Positions 11,369-23,800 of a stretch of 64,000 nt of DNA are shown here, one piece after another. Within the stretch, counting starts at the first letter, position 1. Every line of letters begins with the position of its first letter. The position numbers and the translations under genes are program-made. The notes under the pieces were generated by a model. The model was not told the DNA's origin. It searched no databases and saw only the letters and a program-made list of their open reading frames with translations. The stretch lies in assembly GCF_030265065.1 (NCBI RefSeq), contig NC_080410.1:22178898-22242897 (forward strand). The letters are read 5' to 3'. The stretch comes from Corythoichthys intestinalis. Taxonomy: Eukaryota; Chordata; Actinopteri; Syngnathiformes; Syngnathidae.

Positions 11369-14300
11369 TCAGACGCGCAGAATCTCCAGGCAGTTGTTGT
11401 AGCAGATGGCAATCCAGTCGGGTTGCGTGGACGCCCACTGCACGTTGTTGATCTCACCCTCAGCAGTGTACGCCAGGATGGGGTCCTCGATGGCGCGTGG
11501 CATCTGCTGGATGTCCCAGATCAGAGCCTGGTGGTCATCGGCTACCGCGGGAGGAAGACAAAAAAAAACGAGAGGTAGAAAAATACGTCTTGTTTTATCC
11601 GCAACTACACATTATTTGGGTGACTTGGTGAAGCAGTATTTAGTTACTGTAGTGTAAATTACACTTTTGCGCACACATTCTTCCACTGAGACACACTCAC
11701 ACACAGTATTTTACTATAAATCTAAAAATCTTGCAACATGAACCGGTATTTTAAAAACAACCGTACAGATATGTGATCTTTAAAAACAACCGTACAGATA
11801 TGTGATCTACCTGCAGTGCAGATGTGACATGAGGAGTGCGGTGCCCAGGCGATGCCGTTGACGCAGGCACGGTGGTTGTTGAGGCGAGCAACTGGTGTGC
11901 ATGGCACGCGAACGTCTAGAATCACAACCTTTTACACACAAACAACACAATTAGCTTTTTTGGGAGACGCAATGACGACCAGAGTTTACACCAATTCAAT
12001 TCTTGGCGCTGAATGCTTTCTGAGAGGAAAACGAACAAGTGTTGGAATTTTAGCTACAAAAAAAAAAAAAAAAAAGGCTCCTTTTATTTTTACGCAAAGT
12101 CTATAACTGACCTCCATGCCGTCCATGGCCATGGTGGCCAAGTAGTTGGGGTCTTGCTTGTTCCAGCAGAGGCGCAGCAGCGGGTGATGCTGGGGGTCCT
12201 CGTAGATGATGGTGCTGTGCTCCAAATGACGCAGGTCGAACATGCGCACCGAGCCGTCGGCGCCCACCGACGCGAACATGTCACGGCCGCCGCCAGCACG
12301 ACTGAAAGCAATGTCGTATACCTGCAGGAATGAGAATCAAATGATTATGAAAGTAAATTCAACTCATTAAAATGAATAATTGGCCTAGGCCAAGATGGAA
12401 CCTACCTCTTTGTCATGGGCTATGAGCTGCGTCTTGACATGTCCCGATACCAAGTTGACACGGCCGAGAACCTGACCTGTCTCCAGACCCCAAATGGTGC
12501 AGGTGGTGTCGATACTGGATGTGCCTGTACAAGAAGATTGTTAGGATACATTTTATCTTCACAAGTCAGCTCCTTATATGTTCTGTGTTGTTCTTACCGA
12601 GCAGGTTAGGGTCCACCTCGTTCCAGTCAAAGGATGTGAGCGGTGCACAGAAATCGGAGTTCTTGTTGTTGTTCAGCAAACATTCCAGACGTGTTTCTGT
12701 GTCACTGACCTGCAATGTGAAGGGCATTTTTACTACTTTAGACATCTTCTCCCACAAAAGTAAGATCTAGAGCAGTGGTTCTCAACCTTGCTAAAGGTAC
12801 CGAACCCCACGAGTTTCACACGCGAATGAACCGAACCCTTAGAAATTACAAAAATCTTTTTTTTTTTCCTTCTCCAAATTCAGACTCGATATATCTTAGG
12901 TAGTAAAACCCAAGCAAATTTTCATTCAAATTCCTTCTCATTTAGACAGCATGTTTTTAAACAGGCCAAAATGTATGTTTTTATGCCTGCAGCATCATCA
13001 GACCACAAAACCAAGCTGGCCCAATGAGCAAATCTTAGAATTTTTCATTCAAATTTGGAGGAATATATCTTATATTGTTCAACATTTAACCTGCTTGGTT
13101 GCATTAACCTTGATTGTGCAGTTTCTGCCATGTTTATATCTCAAATCATATAAAATTTAATGAAAAACTGCACAAAATGATCGCCAACATGTTTTCAGGT
13201 CGACATTCTCATTCTATCACATCCTTGCCACACATACCATTTTCATGGTGTAAAATGTGATGCAAATGTTTTTTTTCCCATGTTAACACAGTGCACGTGA
13301 CCCGTAGATCTGATGTACTTCTTGAGACTCAACCTTCCACTGAGCATACCGGTTTCTTTTCCCATCAGATAGAGGACTAGCAGTTGAAAGAATTGGAACA
13401 AAGCCTGTAAATTGGGGGCTAACCAGTCTAAAACCTGGTCTAAAACGTTACTTTGCATAAATTTCAGTGTCCAAAATTAGGGCCCTGCGTGTGTTAAACT
13501 TCACCGAACCCCTTAGACTGACTCACCGAACCTCTGGGTTTCGATTGAACCCAGGTTAAGAACCACTTATCTAGAGTTACAATAGGACAGGACTGGGTAA
13601 CGGTCATCCATTCATTTTTACCAAGTAGCGAGTGGAACCTTGGTTATTGTATGCCCTAATTTCTATACACTTTGATTACGGTAAATCAGATGAAGTCAGA
13701 CATTCCAAATAAAAGCAAGGAGCATAAGTTTCACCACTTTTAATTTAACAACAGAGTGGTTTATTGCTTCTTTGTTTTTATGTACTAGTCCTTCTAAAAA
13801 AATAGCATATTGTGATAAAGTTAATTATTTTCTGTAATGTACTGATAAACATGAGACTTTCATATATTCTAGATTCATTACACACAACTGAAGAAGTTCA
13901 AGCCTTTTATTGTTTTAATATTGATGATTTTGGCAAAAAAAGTCAAGACAAACCAAAAATCCCTATCTCAAAAAATTAGCATATTTCATCCGACCAAGGA
14001 AAAAAAGTGTTTTTTAATAGAAAAAAAGTCAACCTTCAATTAATTATATCAGTTAAGCACTCAATACTTGGTCGGGAATCCTTTTGCAGAAATGACTTCT
14101 TCAATGCGGCGTAGCATGGAGGCAATCAGCCTGTGGCACTGCTCAGGTGTTATGGAGGCCCAGGATGCTTCGACAGCGGCCTGAAGCTCATCCACAGTGT
14201 TGGGTCTGGTGTCTCTCAACTTCCTCTTCACAATATCCCACAGATTCTCTATGGGGTTCAGGTCAGGAGAGTTGGCAGGCCAATTGAGCACAGTAATGCC

Positions 14301-16297
14301 ATGGTCAGTAAACCATTTACCAGTGGTTTTGGCACTGTGAGCAGGTGCCAGGTCGTGCTGAAAAATGAAATCTTAATCTCCATAAAGCTTTTCAGCAGAT
14401 GGAAGCATGAAGTGCTCCAAAATCTCCTGATAGCTAGCTGCATTGACCCTGCCCTTGATAAAAAACAGTAGACCAACACCAGCAGCTGACATGGCACCCC
14501 AGACCATCACTGACTGTGGGTACTTGACACTGGACTTCAGGCATTTTGGCATTTCCTTCTCCCCAGTCTTCCTCCAAACTCTGGCACCTTGATTTCTGAA
14601 TGACATGCAAAATTTGTTTTTATCTGAAAAAAGTACTTTAGACCACTGAGCAACAGTCCAGTGCTGCTTCTCTGTAGCCCAGGTCAGACGCTTCTGCCGC
14701 TGTTTCAGGTTCAAAAGTGGCTTCACCTGGGTAATGCGGCAGCTGCAGCCCATTTCCAGCACAAACCTGTACACAGTGGCTCTGGATGTTTCTACTCCAG
14801 ACTCAGTTCACTGTTTCTGCAGGTCCCCCAAGGTCAGGAATCAGCCCTTCTCCACAATCTTTCTCAGGGTGCGGTCACCTCTTCCGGTTGTGCAGCGTTT
14901 CCTGCCACACTTTTTCCTTCCCACAGAGGTGCCTTGATACAGCACTCTGGAAACAGCCTATTTGCTCAGAAATTTCTTTCTGTTTCTTAGCCTCTTGCTT
15001 GAGGGTGTCAATGATGGCCTTCTGGACAGTAGTCAGGTCGGCAGTCTTGCCCATGATTGCGGTTTTGAGTCATGAACCAGGCTGGGAGTTTTTAAAAGCC
15101 TCAGGAATCTTTCGCAGGGGTTTTGAGTTAATTCGTTGATTCAGATGATTAGGTTAGTAGCTTCTTTAGAGTATATTTTCATGATATGCAAATTTTTTGA
15201 GATAGGGATTTTGGTTTTTTGACTTTTTTGTTAAAATCATCAATATTAAAACAATAAAAGGCTTGAACTACTTCAGTTGTGTGTAATGATTCTAAAATAT
15301 ATGAAAGTTTAATGTTTATCATTACATTCATCATTACAGAAAATAATTAATTTTATCACAATATGCTAATTTTTTGAGAAGGACCAGTATAACAAGCACA
15401 ACCTTGCTTAAGAGTGACTGCTAAATTAAAGCACAGCAAAATGCAGTTAAAACTGCTATTCTCAAAGTACGTTTTCATTATAACAGGACATTACTGTGGT
15501 GTCGCTCCAACTTCCAAGAAGAAAAACACGTTGGCGTTAATAGATGAGACGTACCCTCCAGATCCGCAGGTAGTCTCCGCTGGTTGCCAGCAGGTCTGGG
15601 TAGACCCCCTTAGTGTCTGGGATCCACATGATCTTGGTGGTGGGGTACGGGTGGTCGAAGGTGTTCCGACACACGAACTCCGAACTCTCTTCTTCCAGCC
15701 CCACCAGCTGAACCTGGGCACACAGGGACATTATATCGTCAATTTCCACATTAAAACAATTACGGATTGCTTAAAAATGAGAAGGCATATTGTTATTTGC
15801 TACCTGATCATCTCTAAATAATTTAGGTAAGACATGATTTATATTTACATTTCCAAAGTAAGCATTTTAAAGGAACCCCGCAAAAATATTACTCCATCAT
15901 CTTCGAGCCCCCACAAATTAATACAATGCACTTGGACGTCTCTACAAACTGTAATCACACGGTCGTTTTGAAAGTTGCGTTAGAAAATTTAAACTTTTGG
16001 TGTAATGTAATGCTTACGATACATGACATCATTTTAGTTAGTCATGCTTTCATCCCGCGTCGGTGAGTCGCTGCACAAAACTAGCATTAGCATTTTTGCG
16101 TTACTATCTTTAGCTCGGCTTTGTTGAACGAGCCCCAATCCATTTTTTAATGCACACACCTTGTTGTTGTATTCTTCCACGAAGCTTCCCAGCGCCAAGC
16201 GAAAACGTTTGTCCGGTCGCACGCTCCAGTTCATGGCGTAAACCGTCCATGGCGCCTCGTATTTGTAGATTTCTTTTCTCTTGCCGTGCAGCGACAT
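11369..16297 (-). CDS. dcaf7: DDB1- and CUL4-associated factor 7 (WD40 scaffold)
   Basis: Seven coding exons on the minus strand: 16297-16160, 15713-15555, 12709-12598, 12524-12406, 12321-12112, 11928-11811 and 11541-11369. They add to 342 codons plus stop, the same length as I recall for human DCAF7, and the readable protein is almost identical: it starts [20 protein letters not shown] and ends with CLEILRV. It is a WD40 beta-propeller that scaffolds DYRK1A and HIPK2 kinases and acts as a CUL4-DDB1 substrate adaptor, in nucleus and cytoplasm. WD-type blocks such as [29 protein letters not shown] and LIWDIQQMP are visible. The 2.8-kb intron between exons 2 and 3 holds a hAT-type MITE and a full-length Tc1. 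The gene is divergent from ccdc47. Coordinates near 12709 may be off by one because of line counting. Confidence 0.97.
11750..11807. repeat. Exact 29-bp tandem duplication beside a dcaf7 donor site
   Basis: A 29-bp unit (starting TTTAAAAACAACCGTACAG) occurs twice in tandem without a mismatch. It ends three bases from the dcaf7 exon 6 donor, inside the intron. It looks recent. Confidence 0.8.
12773..13568. mobile_element. hAT-type MITE (copy 2 of the 2322-2769 family)
   Basis: It begins CAGTGGTTCTCAACCTTGC and ends AGGTTAAGAACCACTT, with a perfect 8-bp target duplication ATCTAGAG on both sides (12765-12772 and 13569-13576). It is longer than copy 1 (about 800 versus 450 bp) and shares its sequence at both ends. 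It is non-coding and lies in dcaf7 intron 2. Confidence 0.8.
13785..15387 (-). mobile_element. Full-length Tc1-like transposon in dcaf7 intron 2
   Basis: Long inverted repeats of about 200 bp start CTAGTCCTTCTA on the left and, inverted, CTGGTCCTTCTC on the right, with TA on both outer sides. At 1.6 kb the element is the size of a complete Tc1-family transposon. It carries one transposase gene on the minus strand, described separately. Confidence 0.9.
14061..15054 (-). pseudogene. Tc1-family transposase, inactivated
   Basis: The frame starts [19 protein letters not shown] (helix-turn-helix end) and ends GFPTKY, spanning about 331 codons, close to the usual 340 aa. Catalytic-region motifs survive: [19 protein letters not shown] and [18 protein letters not shown]. 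The frame is broken by early stops (for example TGA after HNRKR) and at least one frameshift, so it is a dead copy in an element whose ends are well kept. Confidence 0.85.
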
Positions 16298-16299
16298 CC

Positions 16300-17071
16300 T
16301 AGCGGAGCGGAGCTAACACGCTCGCGTTAGCTAACCGCGAATTAAGTCCGCCTCTGAAAGCGAACGCGACCAATTTTGTTCAACCGGTGAGAATAACTAA
16401 TATAATTTACAGTTATGGCCGCCGTCGCGCCGCCGAAACAATTAGTAATGTAATCTGCAGGCCACTTTTGTCAACAAAGAATGTCAGCCATCGCTCGTTA
16501 CGAACGACAGCTCGGTCAAGTTAGCGGACTAATAGTCAACTTCCGGTTGTTTCCCATCATATCTTTATTTTAGGAAATGTTCAATATTTCTTTTCACAGC
16601 AACAATTTTAACATACAGTTGTCATCTATTTATCTAATAACATTTTACTTGTCCAGCATGCTCATGTTTAACGTACTTGTTTTGCATTCTCATGACGTCA
16701 GTAACGTTTACACATGTAGAAATGTATACATACCATTGAAAACATTACTGATTTTTACATTCTGTATCTTATTAGAAAGCTTTTCCACAAAACCTATCTG
16801 AATAAAAATTCATCTTTTACATTATTGGTTTGCGTGTTTTGATGCAGATTTCAAAATAAAACAAAGAGAGCAGCAGCAGTGCCTACCAACGTAAACACGC
16901 GCTGCTGACGTGACCAAACTCCCGCGTTGACAGCGAAGTCTCGCCGCCGTAGTTTTACTTTGAGGTTAAATCTGTGTCAAGCTTCCTACAGCCAATTGCT
17001 GTTGCAAATCGGGATATTCGGGGGCTACTTTAGACCAGATACCGTAACGCGAACCCGCCGGTAACGCCCGG
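16300..17071. promoter_or_regulatory. Head-to-head dcaf7/ccdc47 promoter region
   Basis: The dcaf7 ATG (16297, minus) and the first ccdc47 exon point away from each other with about 600 bp between. The region is locally CpG-rich (16300-16550 and 16880-17080). It holds a palindromic CRE (16693-16700), an ETS-like CTTCCGG near 16540 and a further TGACGTGA near 16908. A good donor (GTAAGA at 17072) ends a probable non-coding first exon of ccdc47. A shared bidirectional promoter is inferred, not shown. Confidence 0.55.
16693..16700. promoter_or_regulatory. Palindromic CRE (TGACGTCA)
   Basis: This is a perfect cAMP/ATF response element in the space between the divergent dcaf7 and ccdc47 genes. 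ATF/CREB-family factors bind this sequence. It could act on either gene. Confidence 0.5.
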
Positions 17072-17949
17072 GTAAGAGAAAATGCTTGTCTTTTTGTTTG
17101 GAATTTATTTTGTTTGGAATTTAGTAACCAATCTGTTACTTCAGTGTTAGTCGTGCTAGCTACTTAGCAGGCTAACTTCAGAGCTGGTTCACATTCACAA
17201 GAAAGTGATCGGGGGGATGGTAGGGCACTAGGGAGGGATTACTTGGGGCTCCGGCGGAGAGGTTCATCTCGCATACATTTTCAAGTTACTAAGATAGAAC
17301 TACGCATAGCAACATCGTTACACTTTTGGTGCGTATATTTTTAAAACAAATCATTTTCGTCGTGTAGCATGCGTTTTGCTAAAGTGGCGCTGGCTTGCAA
17401 CACATTTGGGCTTTAGGAGTCCCATTCGTATGTTTCTAGTCACTGATTAATTTACTCGTTCTACTTGGTCGTGAGGGATCTTTTTTCCCGCAAGTCGTTA
17501 GGTTATTACTAGAATTGCACAGTCAACCACATGTGAGTCGGTTATGGGTCTAAAAAGACCTGGATCGATTGATAGCACTGTACTGTATATACAGTACAAA
17601 CGTTGACGTCGGTCCGTCAACCCTTTGGTTTACAGGTGTGAACGAGCAGTCAGCGACTAGCGTATCGTATGAGGCTCACAATGCACTAAGTTAACCTTAT
17701 AAATACAAAACAAAATACCCAAGTAAGAGTAGTGTTACTTCAAAATAATATTTCTCAAGTAAAAGTAGTCAGCCAATAAATATACTCAAGTACAAGTAAA
17801 ACATATCCAGTGGAAAGAAAGAATACTCAAGTAATCAGTAACATTGTGACGAACTGCTTATTATTATCTTTTTTTTCAGAATTTTTTTTTTTTTTCTCTC
17901 TCAGCACAAACTAATCTATATGAACCGTTGTTTTAATGATACTGTACAT

Positions 17950-18179
17950 CACAGGTGTCAAACCGATTCCAGAAAGGGCCAAGTGGGTGCAGGTTTGCTT
18001 TCCAACCAATGAAGAGGACATTTTTTCACCAATTAGATCTTTTACATGTGTAATCAGTTAAACTTTGTCAGGTGCTGCTTGTTTCAGCAGGAAGTTCATT
18101 GGTTAAACTCTGCGCGTTATCGGTTGGAACAAAATCCAGCATCCACTTGGCCCTTTCTGCAATCGGTTTGACACCTGTG
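17950..18179. mobile_element. Short hAT-type MITE (CACAGGTGTC ends)
   Basis: Inverted ends CACAGGTGTCAAACCGATT and AATCGGTTTGACACCTGTG enclose 230 bp, with a perfect 8-bp target duplication CTGTACAT on both sides. The inverted repeat extends inward through GGGCCAAGTGG. It is non-coding. Confidence 0.85.
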
Positions 18180-18334
18180 CTGTACATTAACCCATTAAAG
18201 AAATACAAAAAAAAAAAATTAATGAATTCTGGGGAGAAAAAAAAGACAAATGAAGCATTATTGGTCCAAAGGGCATTTGTGTCCTCTAATAGAGAAAATA
18301 GTTCCTAGTTTGAATACATAGTGAATAGTGAATA

Positions 18335-19176
18335 CAGTGGTACCTCTACATACGAAGTTAATTTGTTCCAAGACCTTGTTTGTAAGTCGAAATGGTCGTA
18401 TGTCAAGCAGGATTTTCCCAGGAGAAAACATTATAATTCCATTAATTCCCTTCCACAGCCCAAAAAGCTACACTAAATCCTTAATAAATACTGCTGGTAC
18501 TATTACAAATAGCAATTACACATAGCAAAACAAATACATACTAAAATAAAAATTGGAATAATTATATTATAATAGCAAATCCTGTAATAATGTAATGAAT
18601 CGGGTTCTAATGTGGCGGGCGTTTTTTTCTGTACCTGAACGCACCGCTTGACTGACTGACAGAGAGAGGGAGCGGTGCGGTTGAGAGTTTACTTTCGCTT
18701 TCAATGTTTTCTTGAGAACACCGTCAACTGTGGCGGACTGTAGCCGTTTTGTGTTGGATAAGTTCTGAAATAAATTATAAAAACCTGACAAAACTTGTGA
18801 TTTCTTTGGCGATGTTACCACAATATTAATTGTCAACTTATCAAGACTGATGAACGGTGGTCTGAGGAGGACCGTGGAGATGTATTATTAAGCCAGTTCA
18901 CGGATGTGCACCCCACAGTATGTATATTTTTCTATAATTTGCATCTTAATTTCAATGGTAAGCGTCACCTTTTTCCTTGTTTCACCACCTGTACCAACCT
19001 TTTTGAAACCTGTGTTGATTTCTCTCACAAGAAAATCAACCATGCGTCCATCTGCGGTGCTGTCATATCGTCGTATTTCGAGCATGTCGTCGGATGTAGA
19101 AACAAATGGCGAGTCAAATTTTACGTCGGATGTCGAAAATATTGTGTGTCGAAGCGATAATATTTCGAGGTCCAAG
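18335..19176. mobile_element. MITE, CAGTGGTACCTCTACATACG family (copy A)
   Basis: The element starts CAGTGGTACCTCTACATACG after TA. It ends in a degenerate version of the other family terminus (TTTCGAGGTCCAAG then TA). Its inner right part has the blocks TACGTCGGATGTCGAAA and GTGTGTCGAAGCGAT seen in the other copies. No real frame is present; the open stretches are repeat sequence. Confidence 0.7.
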
Positions 19177-19703
19177 TACTTCCTTTATAGTTATGAAATT
19201 AAAAGGATCATATCTCGGTTTTCCGTGGTCAATCGGTTCCGAATAAAAACTGGGAGAGAGGTTTCAGGCCGCGCTTTCGATTAAATTTGAGTGCAGCGCT
19301 CTGTCAAATACTTCATTTTTTACAGTGCTCTAAAGACACCACATGATTGAACAGGCTGGTGTCATCATAGAACGGCAAGCTTGCATCAAATTGGTGTAAT
19401 GGAGTCATGTGATTATTGTTGCGACGTCTCATTGGTGAAATTGTTAGTGCTACTCTTGGCATTGTTGGCAAAAAATAATCTAATATGTAGAATAAAGAGG
19501 AAAAATGTAAAGACTTTTGTGTAGCCCAAAGTAGCGGCGTAAGAGTAGCGTTTTTTCTTCACAAATCTACTCAAGTGAAAGTAAAAAGTATGGCTGAGTA
19601 AAACTACTCTCAGAAGTTAATTTTTCTCAAAAAGTTACTCAAGTAAATGTAATGGAGTACATGTAACGCGTTATTATACTACCCACCTCTGCTTATAGTA
19701 ATA

Positions 19704-20396
19704 CAGTGGTTCCTCGACATACCTGTATGATCGCTTCGACACACGATCTTTTCGACATCCGACGTAAAATTTGACTCGCCGTTTGTTTCTACATCCGACG
19801 ACATGTTTAAAATACGACGATCTATGACAGCACCGCAGTTCCTTTGTTTTCCCGCAAGTCGGACGCATGGCAGATATTCTTGTGAGAGGAATCAACATGG
19901 GTTCCAACAGTGCAAGTGCAGGTGGTGAAAAAAAAGAAAAATGGTGATGCTTACCGTTACCATTGACATGAAGATAGATATGATAGAAAAGTATGAGCTT
20001 GGGGTGCGCATCCGTGATATGTCTCGCTCAATAATACAACCGTAGACGGTCTATGACAGTCCTCCCCCGTCACCAGTCTTTAAAAGTTAAGGGGGCAATT
20101 ATTATTGTGGTAATATTGCCACATTAAGAACCCGGTTTGTTACATTATTACAGGTATTATTATTGGTATTATATTATTTCGATTTTTATCCATAACGTAT
20201 TTGTTTGCTCTTTGTAATTGATATTTGCAATAGTAATATCAATATTATTGAAGATTTAGTGTAGGTTTTCGGGCTGTGGAACGAATTAATGAAATTATAA
20301 TGTATTCTTATGGGAAAATCCTGCTTGACATTCGACCATTTCGACTTACATACAATGTCCTGGAACGAATTAACTTCGTATGTAGAGGTACCACTG
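19704..20396. mobile_element. MITE, CAGTGGTACC family (copy B, inverted relative to A)
   Basis: It begins CAGTGGTTCCTCGACATACC and ends CGTATGTAGAGGTACCACTG, with TA on both sides. It is the same family as copy A in the opposite direction, with both ends well kept. It lies in ccdc47 intron 1. Confidence 0.8.
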
Positions 20397-20889
20397 TACT
20401 AATCACTGATAAGTATTCAGTATTTTCAACGTTCATTCACTTCGACACGGACAACAAGAAATAATAGTGCGCCATTAAATCAAATGCCATTCAAACTAAT
20501 GGTTTTAAAACGAAACTAAAACTATCACACAACAAACTAAATAGCATAGATAACAAAATATTAAACAACTGTGATATGAGTCGAATCGTTTTTTGAGTGA
20601 AGACTCACACTCCAAGTGACTACGGGTTGGTTCTCTCAAACTAAACAAGGATAAAAATATGCAAATAGGTAAATCTTCGGGTCCCGAACGCAACAGTAGA
20701 TGATTATTGTAGATGATTTAGAATTTTCCCAAGCGTAGAATTTTGGCATTTCTGACATTTTAATATCTCTTGCATGTTTTGGGGTGAATTATCTTCATAT
20801 GTCCTTGGTCAGTGTAGGTGAAGTGCTATTTAATGACTAAATAACTTTCCACTCTTCTTGTTTTGTCAACATCCTGCTCAGGCACCACT

Positions 20890-23800
20890 ATGCGACGTTT
20901 GACTGTCCTGCTGGCCCCTCTACTGTTGCTTCTCCTGGTCCTTCCAGTTTCCAGGGGGCGCTACAACGATGAGTTTGATGACAGCGAGGACCTCGCCGAC
21001 TTTGATGACAACGACTTTGCTGAGTTCGAGGACATGAGTGACGACTCGCTGCCCGAGACGGGCACCGCCCCACCGACACCTGTGCGGGGCAGCCCCTCCT
21101 CACAGCCTAACGAAGAAGAGGATGAAGACGAGGCCACAGTGGAGCTGGAGGATGGCCAAGACGGTTTTGACGACTCTGACGGACAGGTGAGATTTACGTG
21201 TTACCTATTGATGTAGACTGCTGGCTGGAATTTTATGTGTTTCAGGAATTGTATTCATTTACTTTTTTTTTTCTTTGTAACAATTTCCCCAGGATCAGGA
21301 TATTTACAGTAAATATGACCAGGAGGAGTTTGAAGGCATTGGAGACATGGAGAAGACGGGCCACCCCATGAAAGACCCCCTCATAATCCACACGGTAAAT
21401 CTCATTACTCTGAGATTAGATTATTGTCTGAATATTTAAATATAGACAAAAATGGCTGTCTTTTTAACTCTATAATGGATGGCACACATAGTAGAGATAA
21501 AATTTTATCTCCACCCTTCAGCACCACTTAATTCCTAATGTTTTTCCAATCTTTCAAACGTGTATCATATGTTTAGAAACCAATATCTGAGTTCACATAT
21601 AGGTACTACTGTATGAAGCAAAAGTACATTCAAGTAAACTTTAAGCGCTCCCAAGCCTCATACTCCTAACAAAGACTTCTTGTTTCTTGGTGTTCAGGTT
21701 CCAGCACATCTTCAGAACAGCTGGGAGAGCTACTACATGGAGATCCTGATGGTGACGGGCCTGCTGGCCTACATCATGAACTACATCATAGGCAAGAACA
21801 AGAACGGACGCCTGGCTCAGTCCTGGTTCAATTCTCACAGGGAGCTGCTGGAAAGCAACTTTGCCCTTGTGGGTGAGTTGCCCATATTCGGTTTTTTTTA
21901 AGATGACGATGATGCAATAGCAGAATTAGAAGCAATGTTTTTTTCACACAGGTGACGACGGCACGAGCAAAGAAGCAGTGAGCACGGGGAAGCTCAATCA
22001 GGAAAATGAACACATCTACAACCTGTGGTGCTCCGGACGTGTTTGCTGTGAGGGTATGCTCATACAGCTCAAGGTAAAGGATGTGCGCTTCTGTACGTGC
22101 GGTAGTGTAAATTTGATGGATTTGCACACAATTGCACATCCACTGCAGTGGTGCTCTCAGTGACTGAGTTCACTCAGGCAGTATTAGCTTTATGTGTATG
22201 GTATTTATGCACCGAGCTCACACACACACACAGCATAGGACACAATGAAGAGCAGTGAACAAGCATTCAAGAGACAATGTAACCAAAATATTTAAGAGGG
22301 ATTTTGAAAATTGGTGGGGAGAGATGGATATAATGAGAAGGTGGAATATCTCCAGAAAGATCCGACAGGAAATAGGACAAAGCCGGTGTGGCACTTGGCT
22401 TCTCTCTGGCTACATTGGGAGATGAGAGTCGTGGGTTAACTAATAGCCAAATGAATTAAAGCCACTCCGTACCTTAACTTGAACTGTGCCTGTGGTCTTC
22501 CATTTCCTTAAAGTGTTCCTCTAGGTGGAAACTGACAGCTATCAACTGACAGAAATTTCTTCTGCTATAGCGTTATGTATCCTTCCCCCTAAACTTTAAT
22601 GTTGAGTTATATATTTTTTTTCAGATCATTTGACAGTTGTTTTGAGACCAATTTTCCACTCTTCAGACATGATGCAAAGAGGAGAATAATTTGCAATTTG
22701 CCACCTTAAATACTCTTTCTCGTGACTGGCTTCACCTGTGTATGTAGGTCAATGTCAGTCAGTTTATCAAAAAAATTTTGAGTTCCAAAAAGTAGTACTA
22801 AAGATTTTCTAATCAATAAAAAACATGGGTGCCCAAATTTATGCACAGGCATTTTTTTTTTTTTCAAAATAATTATTACTCACTTTCTATTTATCCCATA
22901 AACTTCATTTCACATCTCAAATATTACTGTTTTCATCCCAACTATTTGATATATGATATATTTAACTGAAATTTTTGTTCCAAACAATCAGTTATTGATA
23001 AAGGAAAATCTTAAAAATTATCACAAGTGCCCAAACATTTGCATATCACTGTACATAATATTTTCCACTTCCTGTGAGGGAGTGTAGGAGATTATTGAAG
23101 TATGCGATATACTGTATTGGCCCGAATATAAGACTGTGTTTTTTGCATTGAAATAAGACTGAAAAAGTGGGGGTCGTCTTATATTCGCGGTCTAGACGTT
23201 ATACCCATTCACGACGCTAGATGGCGCCAGATATCATTGAAGCGATGTTCTCATGACAGATGTCAGCTACTTTGAAGTTTAACCAGTTTGCATTATTTTA
23301 TTGCAATGTTTTTCGTTGTTCAGATTTGTTTCAAGACTATAGTTAGACTTCACTGTGATGGTTAATGCAGTTATTGCAATTTTGTTGTTTTATCACAATA
23401 GATTGGTTTATTTACATTTCAAAAACCAGAAGCCATTCATTTACGAATGTGATTGCACTTTAGTTTACATATTTAAATGTTCAGATATTAAGATTTGAAT
23501 GACACAAAATAACATGCTTTTTCTCGCATATATTGTTATAATCATTTGTTTCAGATGTACTGTAATTATTTTCTGTATAAAAATTAATTTGGGGTTCAAA
23601 AAGTCTTTTTTTCAAACTTGAGTCTTGGGAAAAAGAGGGGGTCGTCTTATAATCAGGGCCGTCTTATATTCGGGCCAATACGGTATTATGCAGTTTGGGT
23701 AGTGGTATAATGTGTTTTTGTGCTACTGTTACATGCTTCCGTTTGATTGCAAGCTTTTATTTGCAGGCCATTCATCGTTGATTTGTTAGTTAGTCCACAC

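Larger units (their letters stand above)
17690..19689. repeat. Probable host element split by two younger insertions in ccdc47 intron 1
   Basis: Both flanks (about 17710-17860 and 19540-19689) are rich in the motif CTCAAGTAAAAGTA and its variants, as in a common fish repeat ending CTACCCACCTCTG, seen here at 19680-19692. Elements at 17950-18179 and 18335-19176 sit inside. The left terminus was not found, so the outer limits are approximate. Confidence 0.4.

Noticed and set aside
18904-19284. Plus and minus open frames within 18.9-19.9 kb that resemble each other
   Set aside because: Both come from copies of the CAGTGGTACC MITE and have no protein-like features. The similarity is repeat homology.
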